DNA of 64,000 nucleotides from Thiosocius sp963736445 (GTDB lineage: Bacteria; Pseudomonadota; Gammaproteobacteria; Chromatiales; Chromatiaceae). The notes beneath the pieces are model-generated. The model was not told the origin of the DNA and did no database searches. It saw only the letters and a list, made by a program, of their open reading frames with translations. The DNA lies in assembly GCA_963736445.1 (NCBI GenBank), contig CAVTOY010000004.1, forward strand, positions 310,001 to 374,000. The letters are read 5' to 3'. Numbering within the stretch: position 1 is the stretch's first letter; every line of letters begins with the position of its first letter. This document shows positions 34,040-42,357 of this stretch, piece after piece. A program made the position numbers and the translations under genes.

Positions 34040-34900
34040 ATGAAATCCCCAAAACGAATCCAACCCCTGATCGACGAGGGCCAGGTGGATGAAGTGATCT
34101 GCCAGTTGATGAGCGGCAAAGAGGCCATGGTTTACATGGTGCGCTGTGGCACCGAGATCCGCTGTGCCAAAGTCTACAAGGAAGCGAACAAACGCAGTTT
34201 CAAAAAAGCCGTGGAGTATCGGGAAGGCCGTAAAGGGCGCAATAGCCGCCGCACTCGCGCCATGGAAAAAGGCTCGAGATTTGGTCGTCATCAGCTAGAA
34301 GCAGCCTGGCAGAATGCCGAAGTGGATGCGCTCTATCGTTTGGCCAATGCCGGCGTGCGCGTGCCGCAGCCCTACGGCTGCTTTGATGGTGTCTTGCTGA
34401 TGGAATTGATCACCGATGAGGAAGGCGGTGCGGCGCCGCGTCTGGGCGATGTCTCCATGACCGCCGAACGGGCGCTTGAAGACCACGCCGTCGTCATGAA
34501 ATACGTCACCCGCATGCTCTGTGCGGGAGTGGTACATGGAGACCTGTCCGAATTCAACGTGTTGGTGGATGAATTTGGCCCGGTGATCATCGATTTGCCA
34601 CAGGCGGTGGACGCGGCCGGCAACAACAACGCTCAGTCGATGCTGGAACGGGATGTAAACAACATGACTGCCTATTACGGGCGGTTCGCACCAGAGTTGC
34701 AGGACAGCAAATACGCCAAGGAGATCTGGTCGCTCTACGAAGACGGCGAATTGCATCCGGAAGTCGAGCTAACAGGCTGCTTTGAGGAAAGCACACAAGC
34801 CGTTGACGTCGATCTGGTGATGCAGGAAATTAATGCGGCTTTCGCCGAAGAGCAAGAGCGGCAGGAGCGAATTCGTGAAGGGGCCGAAAAAAGCTCGTGA
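34040..34900 (+). CDS. RIO1-family protein kinase (PA4780-like)
   Basis: 286 residues. Bacterial RIO kinases are atypical serine kinases with a RIO1 fold. Seen are the AMVYMVR loop, the catalytic Lys in CAKVYKE (about 45), the catalytic loop VHGDLSEFNVL (about 170) and the metal-binding IDLPQAVD (about 190). An Arg/Lys-rich segment (about 60-85) resembles the RIO-specific loop. Substrates in bacteria are unknown. The DUF6164 gene follows on the same strand. Confidence 0.88.
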   Translation: MKSPKRIQPLIDEGQVDEVICQLMSGKEAMVYMVRCGTEIRCAKVYKEANKRSFKKAVEYREGRKGRNSRRTRAMEKGSRFGRHQLEAAWQNAEVDALYRLANAGVRVPQPYGCFDGVLLMELITDEEGGAAPRLGDVSMTAERALEDHAVVMKYVTRMLCAGVVHGDLSEFNVLVDEFGPVIIDLPQAVDAAGNNNAQSMLERDVNNMTAYYGRFAPELQDSKYAKEIWSLYEDGELHPEVELTGCFEESTQAVDVDLVMQEINAAFAEEQERQERIREGAEKSS

Positions 34901-35026
34901 GTGAAGGGCGCATCAGTTTTAGGACCCTGCAAGGAATACAATTCAACGAAAGGCTGTGACCTGTGCATGACGAGGACGGCATGCGGGATTCGCGGTTGCT
35001 CCTCGACCACGCAACCTCACCGGAAC

Positions 35027-35389
35027 ATGTCCAGACTGCTGATCAAACTGCGCTATGCGCCCGACGACGAGATCCAGGAAATCCGCAACCTGCTGCAGGA
35101 GCATCGGATCGATTTCTACGAGACCCAGGCCGGACCCTGGGGCATCTCCGCACCGGGCATCTGGCTGAACGCCGAGCACCAGTACGATCGCGCAAAGGCG
35201 CTGATGGATGAGTATCAGAAAAACCGCTTCCGCGAGAAACGCGCGGAGTACGAGAGGCTGCGCTGCGTCGGACAGCACCGGACCTTCCTGCAGAACCTGC
35301 TGGAAAACCCGGTACAGGTTATTCTTTACAGCCTGATTGTCGGGCTGATTCTCTACTTCTCCATCAGCCCGTTTTTTCTGGACGACTGA
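35027..35389 (+). CDS. DUF6164 family membrane protein
   Basis: 120 residues from the ATG at 35027; the frame opens further upstream but family members start with MSRLL-like sequences. A ferredoxin-like N-terminal domain (about 1-60, with HRIDFYETQAGPWGIS) is followed by a charged helix and a C-terminal membrane helix (about 95-117). Family of unknown function. About 125 bases downstream of the RIO kinase and on the same strand. Confidence 0.8.
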   Translation: MSRLLIKLRYAPDDEIQEIRNLLQEHRIDFYETQAGPWGISAPGIWLNAEHQYDRAKALMDEYQKNRFREKRAEYERLRCVGQHRTFLQNLLENPVQVILYSLIVGLILYFSISPFFLDD

Positions 35390-35837
35390 ACCCAGGCAAG
35401 GTGCTGGGACTCAGGACTTGACTACCAGTATCCGGGATCATCGCGCAGGAGGGGGGCGACTGAACGCCGCTGTGGAGCGAAAGGCAAGCCGTAGGCTCGC
35501 CCGAAGGGCCCTGCACACGGATGTTCAGGGCAACAGCAAGTGCGAGTGTGCCTGGGTTTGGCCTTCGACATCCAGATCTTTGTCCTGATGCGGAAGCTTG
35601 TAAGTCAACCCGACAATTAGCCGAGGGAATGGCTACCGGCCGAAGGCCTCTCGTTGTCGATCACTAAACAACTTTCCGCGATCTAGTAGAGTTCAACCTG
35701 TACCTGTCTCCCGGGGCTGGAAAAGACGTCGAACTTCCTTTCTGACCTCGAGGTCAGATGACCTCGCTAAGATTCGAATTGCAGCAGGTCGGCAGTCACC
35801 GGGTCGGTGAGCAGTACGATAACTTATTGTGATGGGC
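35390..35837. other. Intergenic with an 18-bp perfect palindrome
   Basis: About 450 bases without a gene, between two convergent genes. TCTGACCTCGAGGTCAGA (35741-35758) is a perfect palindrome without a clear T-tract. No other structure was recognised. Confidence 0.5.
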
Positions 35838-36611
35838 TTACTGTGAGACTCGCTGGATACGATAGGGCAGCCGACTCAAGCTGACCGCGCCCGGGACACT
35901 CGTCGTGCGTAGCGTCTGGCGCAGTTGCCTTGCCTCTAAGCGCTGACTTATGAAAGCACCTACTGCGTTCTCATACCCTGGTAGGCTAAAGCGAAAAGCA
36001 CTGGCGAATCGCGCCGGCATCGTTTGTTGCAGCATGCGACTCGTGTCACGCAACGCACGCGTGCTGATGAAGTTCATTACCAGCATACCGTCGTCAGCAA
36101 GGTTTTGTGAGAGCTTTTTCAGCCAGGCTCGGTCAGCTTCAACCGCACGCACGGGCTCGCCATCTATCTCGCCAAACAAATCATCGACTATCAAATCGAA
36201 TTTTGAACCGCTGTATCGGCGCAGCCAATCTGCAGCATCGGCTTCAACGAGGTCAGCGCGACGCGGCGTAATTCCAAAAAAACGCCGCGCTATAAAAAGG
36301 TGTGTAGGATCGAGTTCGACACCGATGATTTGCTCTGGCCGGATAAAGCGATGCAGCAAACGGATCACGGCACCGCCACCCACGCCAAGCACCAATGCAC
36401 GCCGGATTGCGCCGGGCGGCCGGAAAAAGGCTGGAAGCAATAGCAGATTCCAGACAGTACCTGCGATAGGGTTAGCCGGATTGTACTGGCTGTGGAAGAC
36501 GCCGTTGGTATAGAGGCGCACTGATCGCCCAGCGCGACGGACTTCAAAGTGCGTGTCGTTTATGGTCTTGGTCCAAATTACAGCCATTCTCAGAAGGTGA
36601 GGCGCGAACAA
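35838..36611 (-). CDS. Spermidine-synthase-like methyltransferase-fold protein
   Basis: 257 residues. The Rossmann motif RALVLGVGGGAVIRLL (about 70-85), VIGVELDPTHL-like acidic strand and the VDDLFGEIDG segment match the spermidine synthase/SpeE fold. The polyamine-synthase gate loop is not evident, so it may be a SpeE-like protein of unknown reaction. A second ATG at 36587 is an alternative start. Confidence 0.75.
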   Translation of the reverse strand: MFAPHLLRMAVIWTKTINDTHFEVRRAGRSVRLYTNGVFHSQYNPANPIAGTVWNLLLLPAFFRPPGAIRRALVLGVGGGAVIRLLHRFIRPEQIIGVELDPTHLFIARRFFGITPRRADLVEADAADWLRRYSGSKFDLIVDDLFGEIDGEPVRAVEADRAWLKKLSQNLADDGMLVMNFISTRALRDTSRMLQQTMPARFASAFRFSLPGYENAVGAFISQRLEARQLRQTLRTTSVPGAVSLSRLPYRIQRVSQ

Positions 36612-36779
36612 AGCATCGGCGATTTATAGTTCCATTTCGTAAGCCGCGGCCAGCCCCCTCGCTCGCCAGGAGCGAAAGCCATAATCACCCGCATACTGCG
36701 ACGGTCTTTTTCAGACTCCAATTGCCGCGTGATTCAGGAATTCGCCACCCACAACAACCCCGGGCGCGCTGCGACAGCT

Positions 36780-38990
36780 TCAGTCGACCCAACCGAGCAC
36801 GTTGCGAATCACCGACCAGCGCGGCTCGGTGCGGTTTGCGCCCTCGCCTAAGATCCAGTAGCGCTGCAAGTGGTCGAGGACTCCGGCTTCGCGCTGCAGT
36901 GTCAGCCAGGTTTCGACGAAGTCGGCGAGCAGTGGTGCATCGCGCGGCAGGCCGAGCCCGATCGGCGCGCTCAAGGTACGCGGTTTCGGCACGACAACGC
37001 TGTACTGCGGGTAGATCAGGGTCCACGCAGAACCGGCCTCGGCGGAGAACAGCAGGGCGTCGAATTCACCCGGCTCCGCCTTGAAGAACCGGACCGCCGA
37101 ATCGAGTTCGACTATCTCGACTGCGGGCAGCTGACGTTCGACGAACTTGCCATAGTAGGGAAGGTTGACGGCGGCGATGCGGATATCGCTCAGCGAACGC
37201 AGCTTTTCGTTCGTGTCGAATCGGCTGCGATCGTGGTCGGCGACGACCAGGCCGAATGTCGACTTCAGGTGCGGCTCGGTGAAATGCAGCTCGAGGGCGC
37301 GGTCGGGCGTGATTAGCAGGCCGCTCATCATCACGTCGATGCGGCCGGATGCCAGCTGTCGACCAATGTTTTGGTTTTCGACCCGGACGAACTCCAGTCC
37401 GACGCCCATGTCTCCCGCCAGCAGGTGGGCCATGTCGGCCTCCAGGCCGACGATCTTGCCATCCTCGTTGCGGTAGACGAATGGCAGAGCATCCTTCAGA
37501 TAACCAACGCGCAGCACACCGCGATCGCGGATGGCGGCCAGCCGCGATCCGCTTTCGACCTTCAGCGGCTCCGCCTTGTCGGCCTTGAGGATTCGGCTGT
37601 CGACGCGTTCCACTGCGAGGTCCATCTTCACAAGCTTCTCGTATTGGCGGTACTCCTGCGGCACCACGACCTCGAAGAAAAAGCGCAGGCCACCGAACAG
37701 TCCGACGCTGAGCAGCAGCGAAACCACCAGGTAGCGACTCAGCCGCGGCCAGTCCCAGCGTACCTGCCCAGACACCGCGGCGGCTGTCAGCAGCGCGAGC
37801 ACAATGGTGTGCACGCCGGCCAGCAGTGTTCCGAAGCGTCCCGTAAAAACGTCAACGGCCAGAAACAGCTGGAACATGTCGACCGGTATCTGCATCAGGT
37901 CGAACAGGAACGGCAACGCGACGACGACCTCTCCGAAGAAGCTCAACAGGCCGGAGACCAGGAACAGCGGGAACTGCTCCGCACCTATCGTGCTGCCCGC
38001 GAACCAGCCAGCGAATGGGACGAAGGCCAGCGACATGAGCTTGCCCAGGTTAGGGAGGTTGAAGTTGATCGGAACCACGAGGTCGACTGCGCTCTCGCTT
38101 TCCTGGCTGTCCATTTCCGACTCGCGGAGCAGCTCCTTCATGCGCTCGGCGAGCAGCGGCAGCACGATCAGCAGCGAGCCGGTCGCGAAGGCGGTTACCA
38201 GGGCATCCTGGCAGGCGGAAATCATGCGTCTCGGATTGATCGGCGTGAGCGCGCCGACCAGCGCGGGCAGGATCCAAAAAGACAGCAGCAGCGCGGCGCC
38301 GATGTACGTAAGGATGTAGACCTGCAGGCGCCCGAGGGCTTCGACGTCGAGCGTGCCGGCGGCGGTGGCGATCAATGCGAAGACACCGACCGGAGCTAGG
38401 CGCGCGACGAAACCGGCGATGCGCATGATGGCCTCTCCGAGCACATCCAGGTTGTCGATGAAGTTGCCCTTATTCGGTACGCCGATGATTGCTAGCCCGA
38501 TCGCCAGGCTGAACAGCACGACCGCCGGCACGATGCTGCTCGACAGCGAAGAGAACGGGTTGGAGGGGATGTATAGTGCGACAAGGTCTGCCTGCTCCGC
38601 CGTCTCGACCAGGCTGCTGCTGAAGAAGGTGGCCGATGCCCAGTTCGGCAGTGTGGCCGTGAATGCCACCGTGATCGCCAGAGCGATGGCCCAGAACAAC
38701 AGTACGAAGCGGCCACCCTGCACGGCCAGCACCCGAATCTCCCGGTAGCTCAGCTTGCCGATGCCAGCGATCAGCGATACCAGGATGTACGGCAGCACCG
38801 TCATCTGCAGCAGTCCGATGAAGATATTGCCAACAACCTCCAGGGGCTTGATCAACTCGCCGAAGAACAGACCTGCGACGATTCCCAACCCCAGAGCGAT
38901 GAAAACCTGCGCCGAAAGGCTCAGGCGTCGGCCCGGCTGCACAGGTGGTTCGGCTGCCGGCGCGACGTCCGCGGTGCCTGATGTGCTCAT
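36780..38990 (-). CDS. DAACS dicarboxylate/glutamate symporter fused to a solute-binding domain
   Basis: 736 residues. Residues 1 to about 440 form a GltP/DctA-type symporter (DAACS family) with about eight helices and two re-entrant loops; PYILVSLIAGIGKL and the later NFNLPNLGK are family signatures. A linker leads to residues about 490-735, a family-3 periplasmic binding domain (RDRGVLRVGYLKDALPFVY, and GRIDVMMSGLLITPDRA). That family binds amino acids in ABC systems. The fusion implies that binding and transport are in one chain. The start overlaps the DUF1028 stop (ATGA), so it is translationally coupled. Confidence 0.9.
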   Translation of the reverse strand: MSTSGTADVAPAAEPPVQPGRRLSLSAQVFIALGLGIVAGLFFGELIKPLEVVGNIFIGLLQMTVLPYILVSLIAGIGKLSYREIRVLAVQGGRFVLLFWAIALAITVAFTATLPNWASATFFSSSLVETAEQADLVALYIPSNPFSSLSSSIVPAVVLFSLAIGLAIIGVPNKGNFIDNLDVLGEAIMRIAGFVARLAPVGVFALIATAAGTLDVEALGRLQVYILTYIGAALLLSFWILPALVGALTPINPRRMISACQDALVTAFATGSLLIVLPLLAERMKELLRESEMDSQESESAVDLVVPINFNLPNLGKLMSLAFVPFAGWFAGSTIGAEQFPLFLVSGLLSFFGEVVVALPFLFDLMQIPVDMFQLFLAVDVFTGRFGTLLAGVHTIVLALLTAAAVSGQVRWDWPRLSRYLVVSLLLSVGLFGGLRFFFEVVVPQEYRQYEKLVKMDLAVERVDSRILKADKAEPLKVESGSRLAAIRDRGVLRVGYLKDALPFVYRNEDGKIVGLEADMAHLLAGDMGVGLEFVRVENQNIGRQLASGRIDVMMSGLLITPDRALELHFTEPHLKSTFGLVVADHDRSRFDTNEKLRSLSDIRIAAVNLPYYGKFVERQLPAVEIVELDSAVRFFKAEPGEFDALLFSAEAGSAWTLIYPQYSVVVPKPRTLSAPIGLGLPRDAPLLADFVETWLTLQREAGVLDHLQRYWILGEGANRTEPRWSVIRNVLGWVD

Positions 38991-40105
38991 TTAGGCATTG
39001 TCTCGCTGACCGGCGCGAGGCTGGTCCAGACGCGGTTGAACGAGTCGATCTGCAGTAGCGCGTCGAGCAGCTCAGTGGAGACCCCCAGGCTCTCCCGGTT
39101 GGTGGCCGACAGATGGCGCCAGGCGGGGTTTTCGAGCAATGCGCGCTGGGCGGCCAGCGCGGCCGCGGCGGGTTCGTTTTGCATCAGGTGAACCCGGGCC
39201 AGAAACCACCAGCCGTAGTCATCGGACGGATGCTTGTCGAGTGCGTCCAGCATCAGGCTGCGGGCCTCGGCCAGCAGGGCCGGACGATCGCCGGTGGCCG
39301 TTTCCGCCGCGCTCACCAGTTTCTTAGCCTGTTCACTTGCGAGTTGCGACTGGCGGATCCGCAGCAGGCGTGCCAGCTCGCGGATCGGCGTGGCATGGTC
39401 CTCTACATGCAGATCGATGTAGCGGTCGGTCAAACCGAGATAGCCCCCGTTCTCGCGGACGACCAGCAGTGCCGCCGACTGGCGTCCGCGTGCATCTCCG
39501 CCGGCCGCCTGGCCGGCCGCCAGCGCGTAAACAAGACGGCTGGCGAAATCGCCCGGCGCGGCCTCGAATGCGGTTGCGATTGCATCGACCACCTGCGCGC
39601 CGGCCAGCAGGTTGCCCTGTACCGCGTAGCCGGGGCCGGTGCGCCCGCCCGCCCAGGAAAGGCACTTTTCGCCGGTGTAGCTGGCCGGTTGGCCGTTCCT
39701 GTCGACGACCCCGACCTGGCGTTCGTCACGCAGCGGATCGGCGGCCAGTAGCTGCTTGATTACTTCACCGGCGGCCAGCCCCCTTTCCAGCAGGGCCAGA
39801 CCCTGTGGTCCATAAAGCAGGTTGCCGCGCGCCTGTGTCGCGACGGCGCCCGTGTTGGCCGCGGCGTGCGGCACGACGGCACCGACCGCGAAGTAGCGCG
39901 ACTGCACGGCGACACCGTAGTCCCCGGTCAGTGGATCGTGCGCGACGATCGAAAAGGTTGCGATCTGCGGTGCCTTAGGTGCGGTCTTCGGTGCGTATGC
40001 CTGCGGCATGGGTACGGCGCGCTGTCCGTCCATTGCAGTGGCACCGTGCACGGCGCTGCCAACGAGGGACAGGCAGATGCCGCCGGTCAGTATCAATGTT
40101 TTCAT
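38987..40105 (-). CDS. DUF1028 protein, exported (Ntn-hydrolase-like)
   Basis: 372 residues from the ATG at 40105, which has a GGGGAG site and begins a typical signal peptide (KTLILTGGICLSLVGSAVHGA). The DUF1028 domain spans about 50-270, opening ATFSIVAHDPLTGDYGVAVQSRYFAVGAVVP. DUF1028 proteins resemble Ntn hydrolases and are suggested to be amidases or peptidases. The C-terminal about 100 residues look like TPR helices. It stops inside the start codon of the symporter gene and lies about 85 bases after the glutaminase stop, all on the minus strand. Confidence 0.88.
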   Translation of the reverse strand: MKTLILTGGICLSLVGSAVHGATAMDGQRAVPMPQAYAPKTAPKAPQIATFSIVAHDPLTGDYGVAVQSRYFAVGAVVPHAAANTGAVATQARGNLLYGPQGLALLERGLAAGEVIKQLLAADPLRDERQVGVVDRNGQPASYTGEKCLSWAGGRTGPGYAVQGNLLAGAQVVDAIATAFEAAPGDFASRLVYALAAGQAAGGDARGRQSAALLVVRENGGYLGLTDRYIDLHVEDHATPIRELARLLRIRQSQLASEQAKKLVSAAETATGDRPALLAEARSLMLDALDKHPSDDYGWWFLARVHLMQNEPAAAALAAQRALLENPAWRHLSATNRESLGVSTELLDALLQIDSFNRVWTSLAPVSETMPK

Positions 40106-40189
40106 CGTTTGCTCCCCGAGGCTTTCTTGTTTGTCTATTCGAGGTCCATCCGTCACGACGGCGGCACCCAGTTCGGATGGTTCTGGGGG

Positions 40190-41287
40190 TCAGTTGTGCT
40201 GATCGAGCATTCGCTCGATCAAGTGCAGTTTCCAGCGGCCAACAAGCTGCTCAATCGCCAGGGCGGCCCGTACGCTGTTGCCGGCCGTGTCCAGGCGTGG
40301 CGAGTAGGCTACGATCGCACCCCAGCCCGGAACGACAGCGACGATCCCGCCACTGACGCCGCTCTTCGCCGGTACTCCAACCCTTGTCCACCAGTAGCCG
40401 CTATCTTCGTACATGCCGGCAATGACCATCGCCGACAGCACGGTGTGCACAGTGTCGGTTGTGACGACGCGCTCCCCGCTGAGTGGCTGGATGCCGCCGT
40501 TGGCCAGTGTAGCGCCCATCTGCGCAAGCTGGCCGGCGGTCACTGCGACGATGTTGGATTCAAGGTAGCGGTTGGCGACATCCCTGACGTCGCCGTCGAG
40601 CCGCTCGGCGGCCTGCATCTGGTAAGCCAGCGTGTATGTAAGGGCGCGCGGTGTCGCGCGCCAGGCCTCGCGGATCGCCAGCGCGTGGTTGGCCATGCGC
40701 GAGTAGAGATCGACGACGGCCCGGCTCTTGGCGGCCGGGTCGGCGCCGAGTATGTGGCTGTGCGTGGCGATCGCACCCGCGTTGACCATCGGATTCTGTT
40801 CCGATGTCTGGCGCACGGCGCCGGCCGCAACCGAATTGTAGGGTAGCCCCGTTGCGCTGACGCCGATCGTCTCGAGCATGTAGTCGACGCCGCGCTGTTC
40901 CAGCGCCAGCGCGTACGTGAAGGGTTTCGAAACCGACATGAGCGGGAACTGCACGTCGCTGTCGCCGCTGGCGAGCGTTCGACCGTCGACCAGCGCAACG
41001 GCAATCGCCAGATCGTTTGGGTCCACCCCCTCGACCGCACCGGAATAGAGCTTGCCGTCCCGATTGGATCGCAGCTCGGCCATGATGTCGTCGACATCGC
41101 TTTGCAGGGCGGCCATATCGACGTTCGCGGCCGCGCCCTGCGTCTGCATTGCTGCAGTGGCTGTGCCGCAGGGCGTCGCTGTGCGGGTAGTTTGCAAGCC
41201 GGTGGCACATCCGCCAAGCAGCGAGCCCAGCAACAGCAAGACCGAAATCGAGGAAGATGAAATCGCTGATCTGTAAATGTCGGGCAT
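40190..41287 (-). CDS. glsA: Glutaminase, predicted lipoprotein
   Basis: 365 residues from the ATG at 41287. The signal peptide ends in a lipobox, LLGGC|A (about 21-25), so the enzyme should be anchored outside the cytoplasm. The catalytic domain (about 60-365) is a beta-lactamase-fold glutaminase A, with Ser-x-x-Lys in SVSK (MSVSKPFTYALALE), the EQNPMVNAGAI block and the GIVAVVPGWG segment. Glutaminase converts glutamine to glutamate and ammonia; the cytoplasmic GlsA type lacks a signal, so external location is unusual. First gene of a glutaminase-DUF1028-symporter operon. Confidence 0.9.
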   Translation of the reverse strand: MPDIYRSAISSSSISVLLLLGSLLGGCATGLQTTRTATPCGTATAAMQTQGAAANVDMAALQSDVDDIMAELRSNRDGKLYSGAVEGVDPNDLAIAVALVDGRTLASGDSDVQFPLMSVSKPFTYALALEQRGVDYMLETIGVSATGLPYNSVAAGAVRQTSEQNPMVNAGAIATHSHILGADPAAKSRAVVDLYSRMANHALAIREAWRATPRALTYTLAYQMQAAERLDGDVRDVANRYLESNIVAVTAGQLAQMGATLANGGIQPLSGERVVTTDTVHTVLSAMVIAGMYEDSGYWWTRVGVPAKSGVSGGIVAVVPGWGAIVAYSPRLDTAGNSVRAALAIEQLVGRWKLHLIERMLDQHN

Positions 41288-41489
41288 GGTCTGCGGGTTT
41301 TGGATACCGGTCGCGGCTCCTGATCGCTTTACTGGAGCGGCTGCTGCGGCAGAACGGGCGGCATGGGAGCCGAAGGATGGACCAAAAAGGCCAAACTGAC
41401 AAGGCGGCCTCCAGGTTGCGCCAGGTCCGGCCGCGACATTGTTTGATGAGTACGTCAGCAACGGGCAGCGCCAGGCGACAACTCTGCCG

Positions 41490-41992
41490 ATACCAGGAAG
41501 TTTGTCCAGAAGTGTTCGGTATCGACATCGATAAAGATGCGTTGCAGCAGGTCCTGGCTGCGTATTACCAGCCAAGTTCCGGTGACCGTCATGGCAGAGT
41601 TTCCCGGTCCACACGAAGGACAGCCTCTGGGTCGTTGAACTGTTCCGGTGTGAATCCATTGGCTCAAAGAGCCACCGGGCGGTCGTGGTCATGGGCCAGT
41701 TCACTCGGCGCACCCTGCAGATTCAGGAGATCAAAACCGTTCCCTGCGTGCCCTATCACATCCTTTCATCGAGCGATTCATCGGAAGCATTCGCCGCGAA
41801 CCTCCAGACCCTGTGTTCTACTGGAAATCCAATCATCTGGCACAAAAACAGGAAGGATACCGACAGTATTACAACGCGCATCGCGCGCGCACTGCACTCG
41901 ACGGCGACACACCATCAGAAATCACTGGCGAACTCAGCCGCCGCGCTGACGTCAACCAACTCCAGCGGAAATCTCATTGCCGCGGGCCATAA
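41490..41992 (+). pseudogene. Decayed rve-type transposase (copy 2, C-terminal half)
   Basis: Fragments in successive frames reconstruct an integrase-core transposase: FGIDIDKDALQQVLAAYYQP, then TKDSLWVVELFRCES, then HPFIERFIGSIRREPPDPVF, then YRQYYNAHRARTALDG, ending in HCRGP and a stop. A piece of the catalytic core is deleted between the second and third blocks, and at least two frameshifts separate them. It resembles integrase-core transposases of the IS481/IS3 type. The 31705 fragment matches its central part. Confidence 0.8.
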
Positions 41993-42357
41993 CAGTTTCC
42001 CGTAAAGGCTTGGATAACAATTCGCTATAAGCGGGGTTGCCGTGAATACGATCTGATTCAACGCCACGCTTTCGGCAACGAAAACTGCCGTGCATGCCAG
42101 CGGCGAACAGACAACCGAAACTCTCTGGAAGTCTACGACGAGATAGCATGCGAGCATGATTGCCGCCGCCCGCTGGCTTGTCTCTGTTCAAGCGCCATCG
42201 CCTGGGGCGCGCGCTACGGCTAAACTAATGTCCAGGGAGTCCGATAGAATCTAAAGAGTACATACCAATGGATACTGGGTCTTGCAGCGGCCAGCCCGGC
42301 CAGGGTGAGGGTGCAGATGACAATAATAACGCTGCGCACGCAGAAGCCTCGACAGGC
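41993..42357. other. Intergenic, no gene seen
   Basis: About 365 bases between the transposase remnant and the LysM-FecR gene. Possibly further remnant sequence from the same element. No promoter or repeat was clear. Confidence 0.45.

Noticed and set aside
37371..38399. 342-codon plus-strand frame
   Set aside because: Antisense to the symporter-SBP gene, rich in Gln, Arg and His as expected of the reverse strand.
41257..41949. 230-codon plus-strand frame as an intact gene
   Set aside because: Only pieces of it match transposase; the protein is split over several frames, so it was called a pseudogene.
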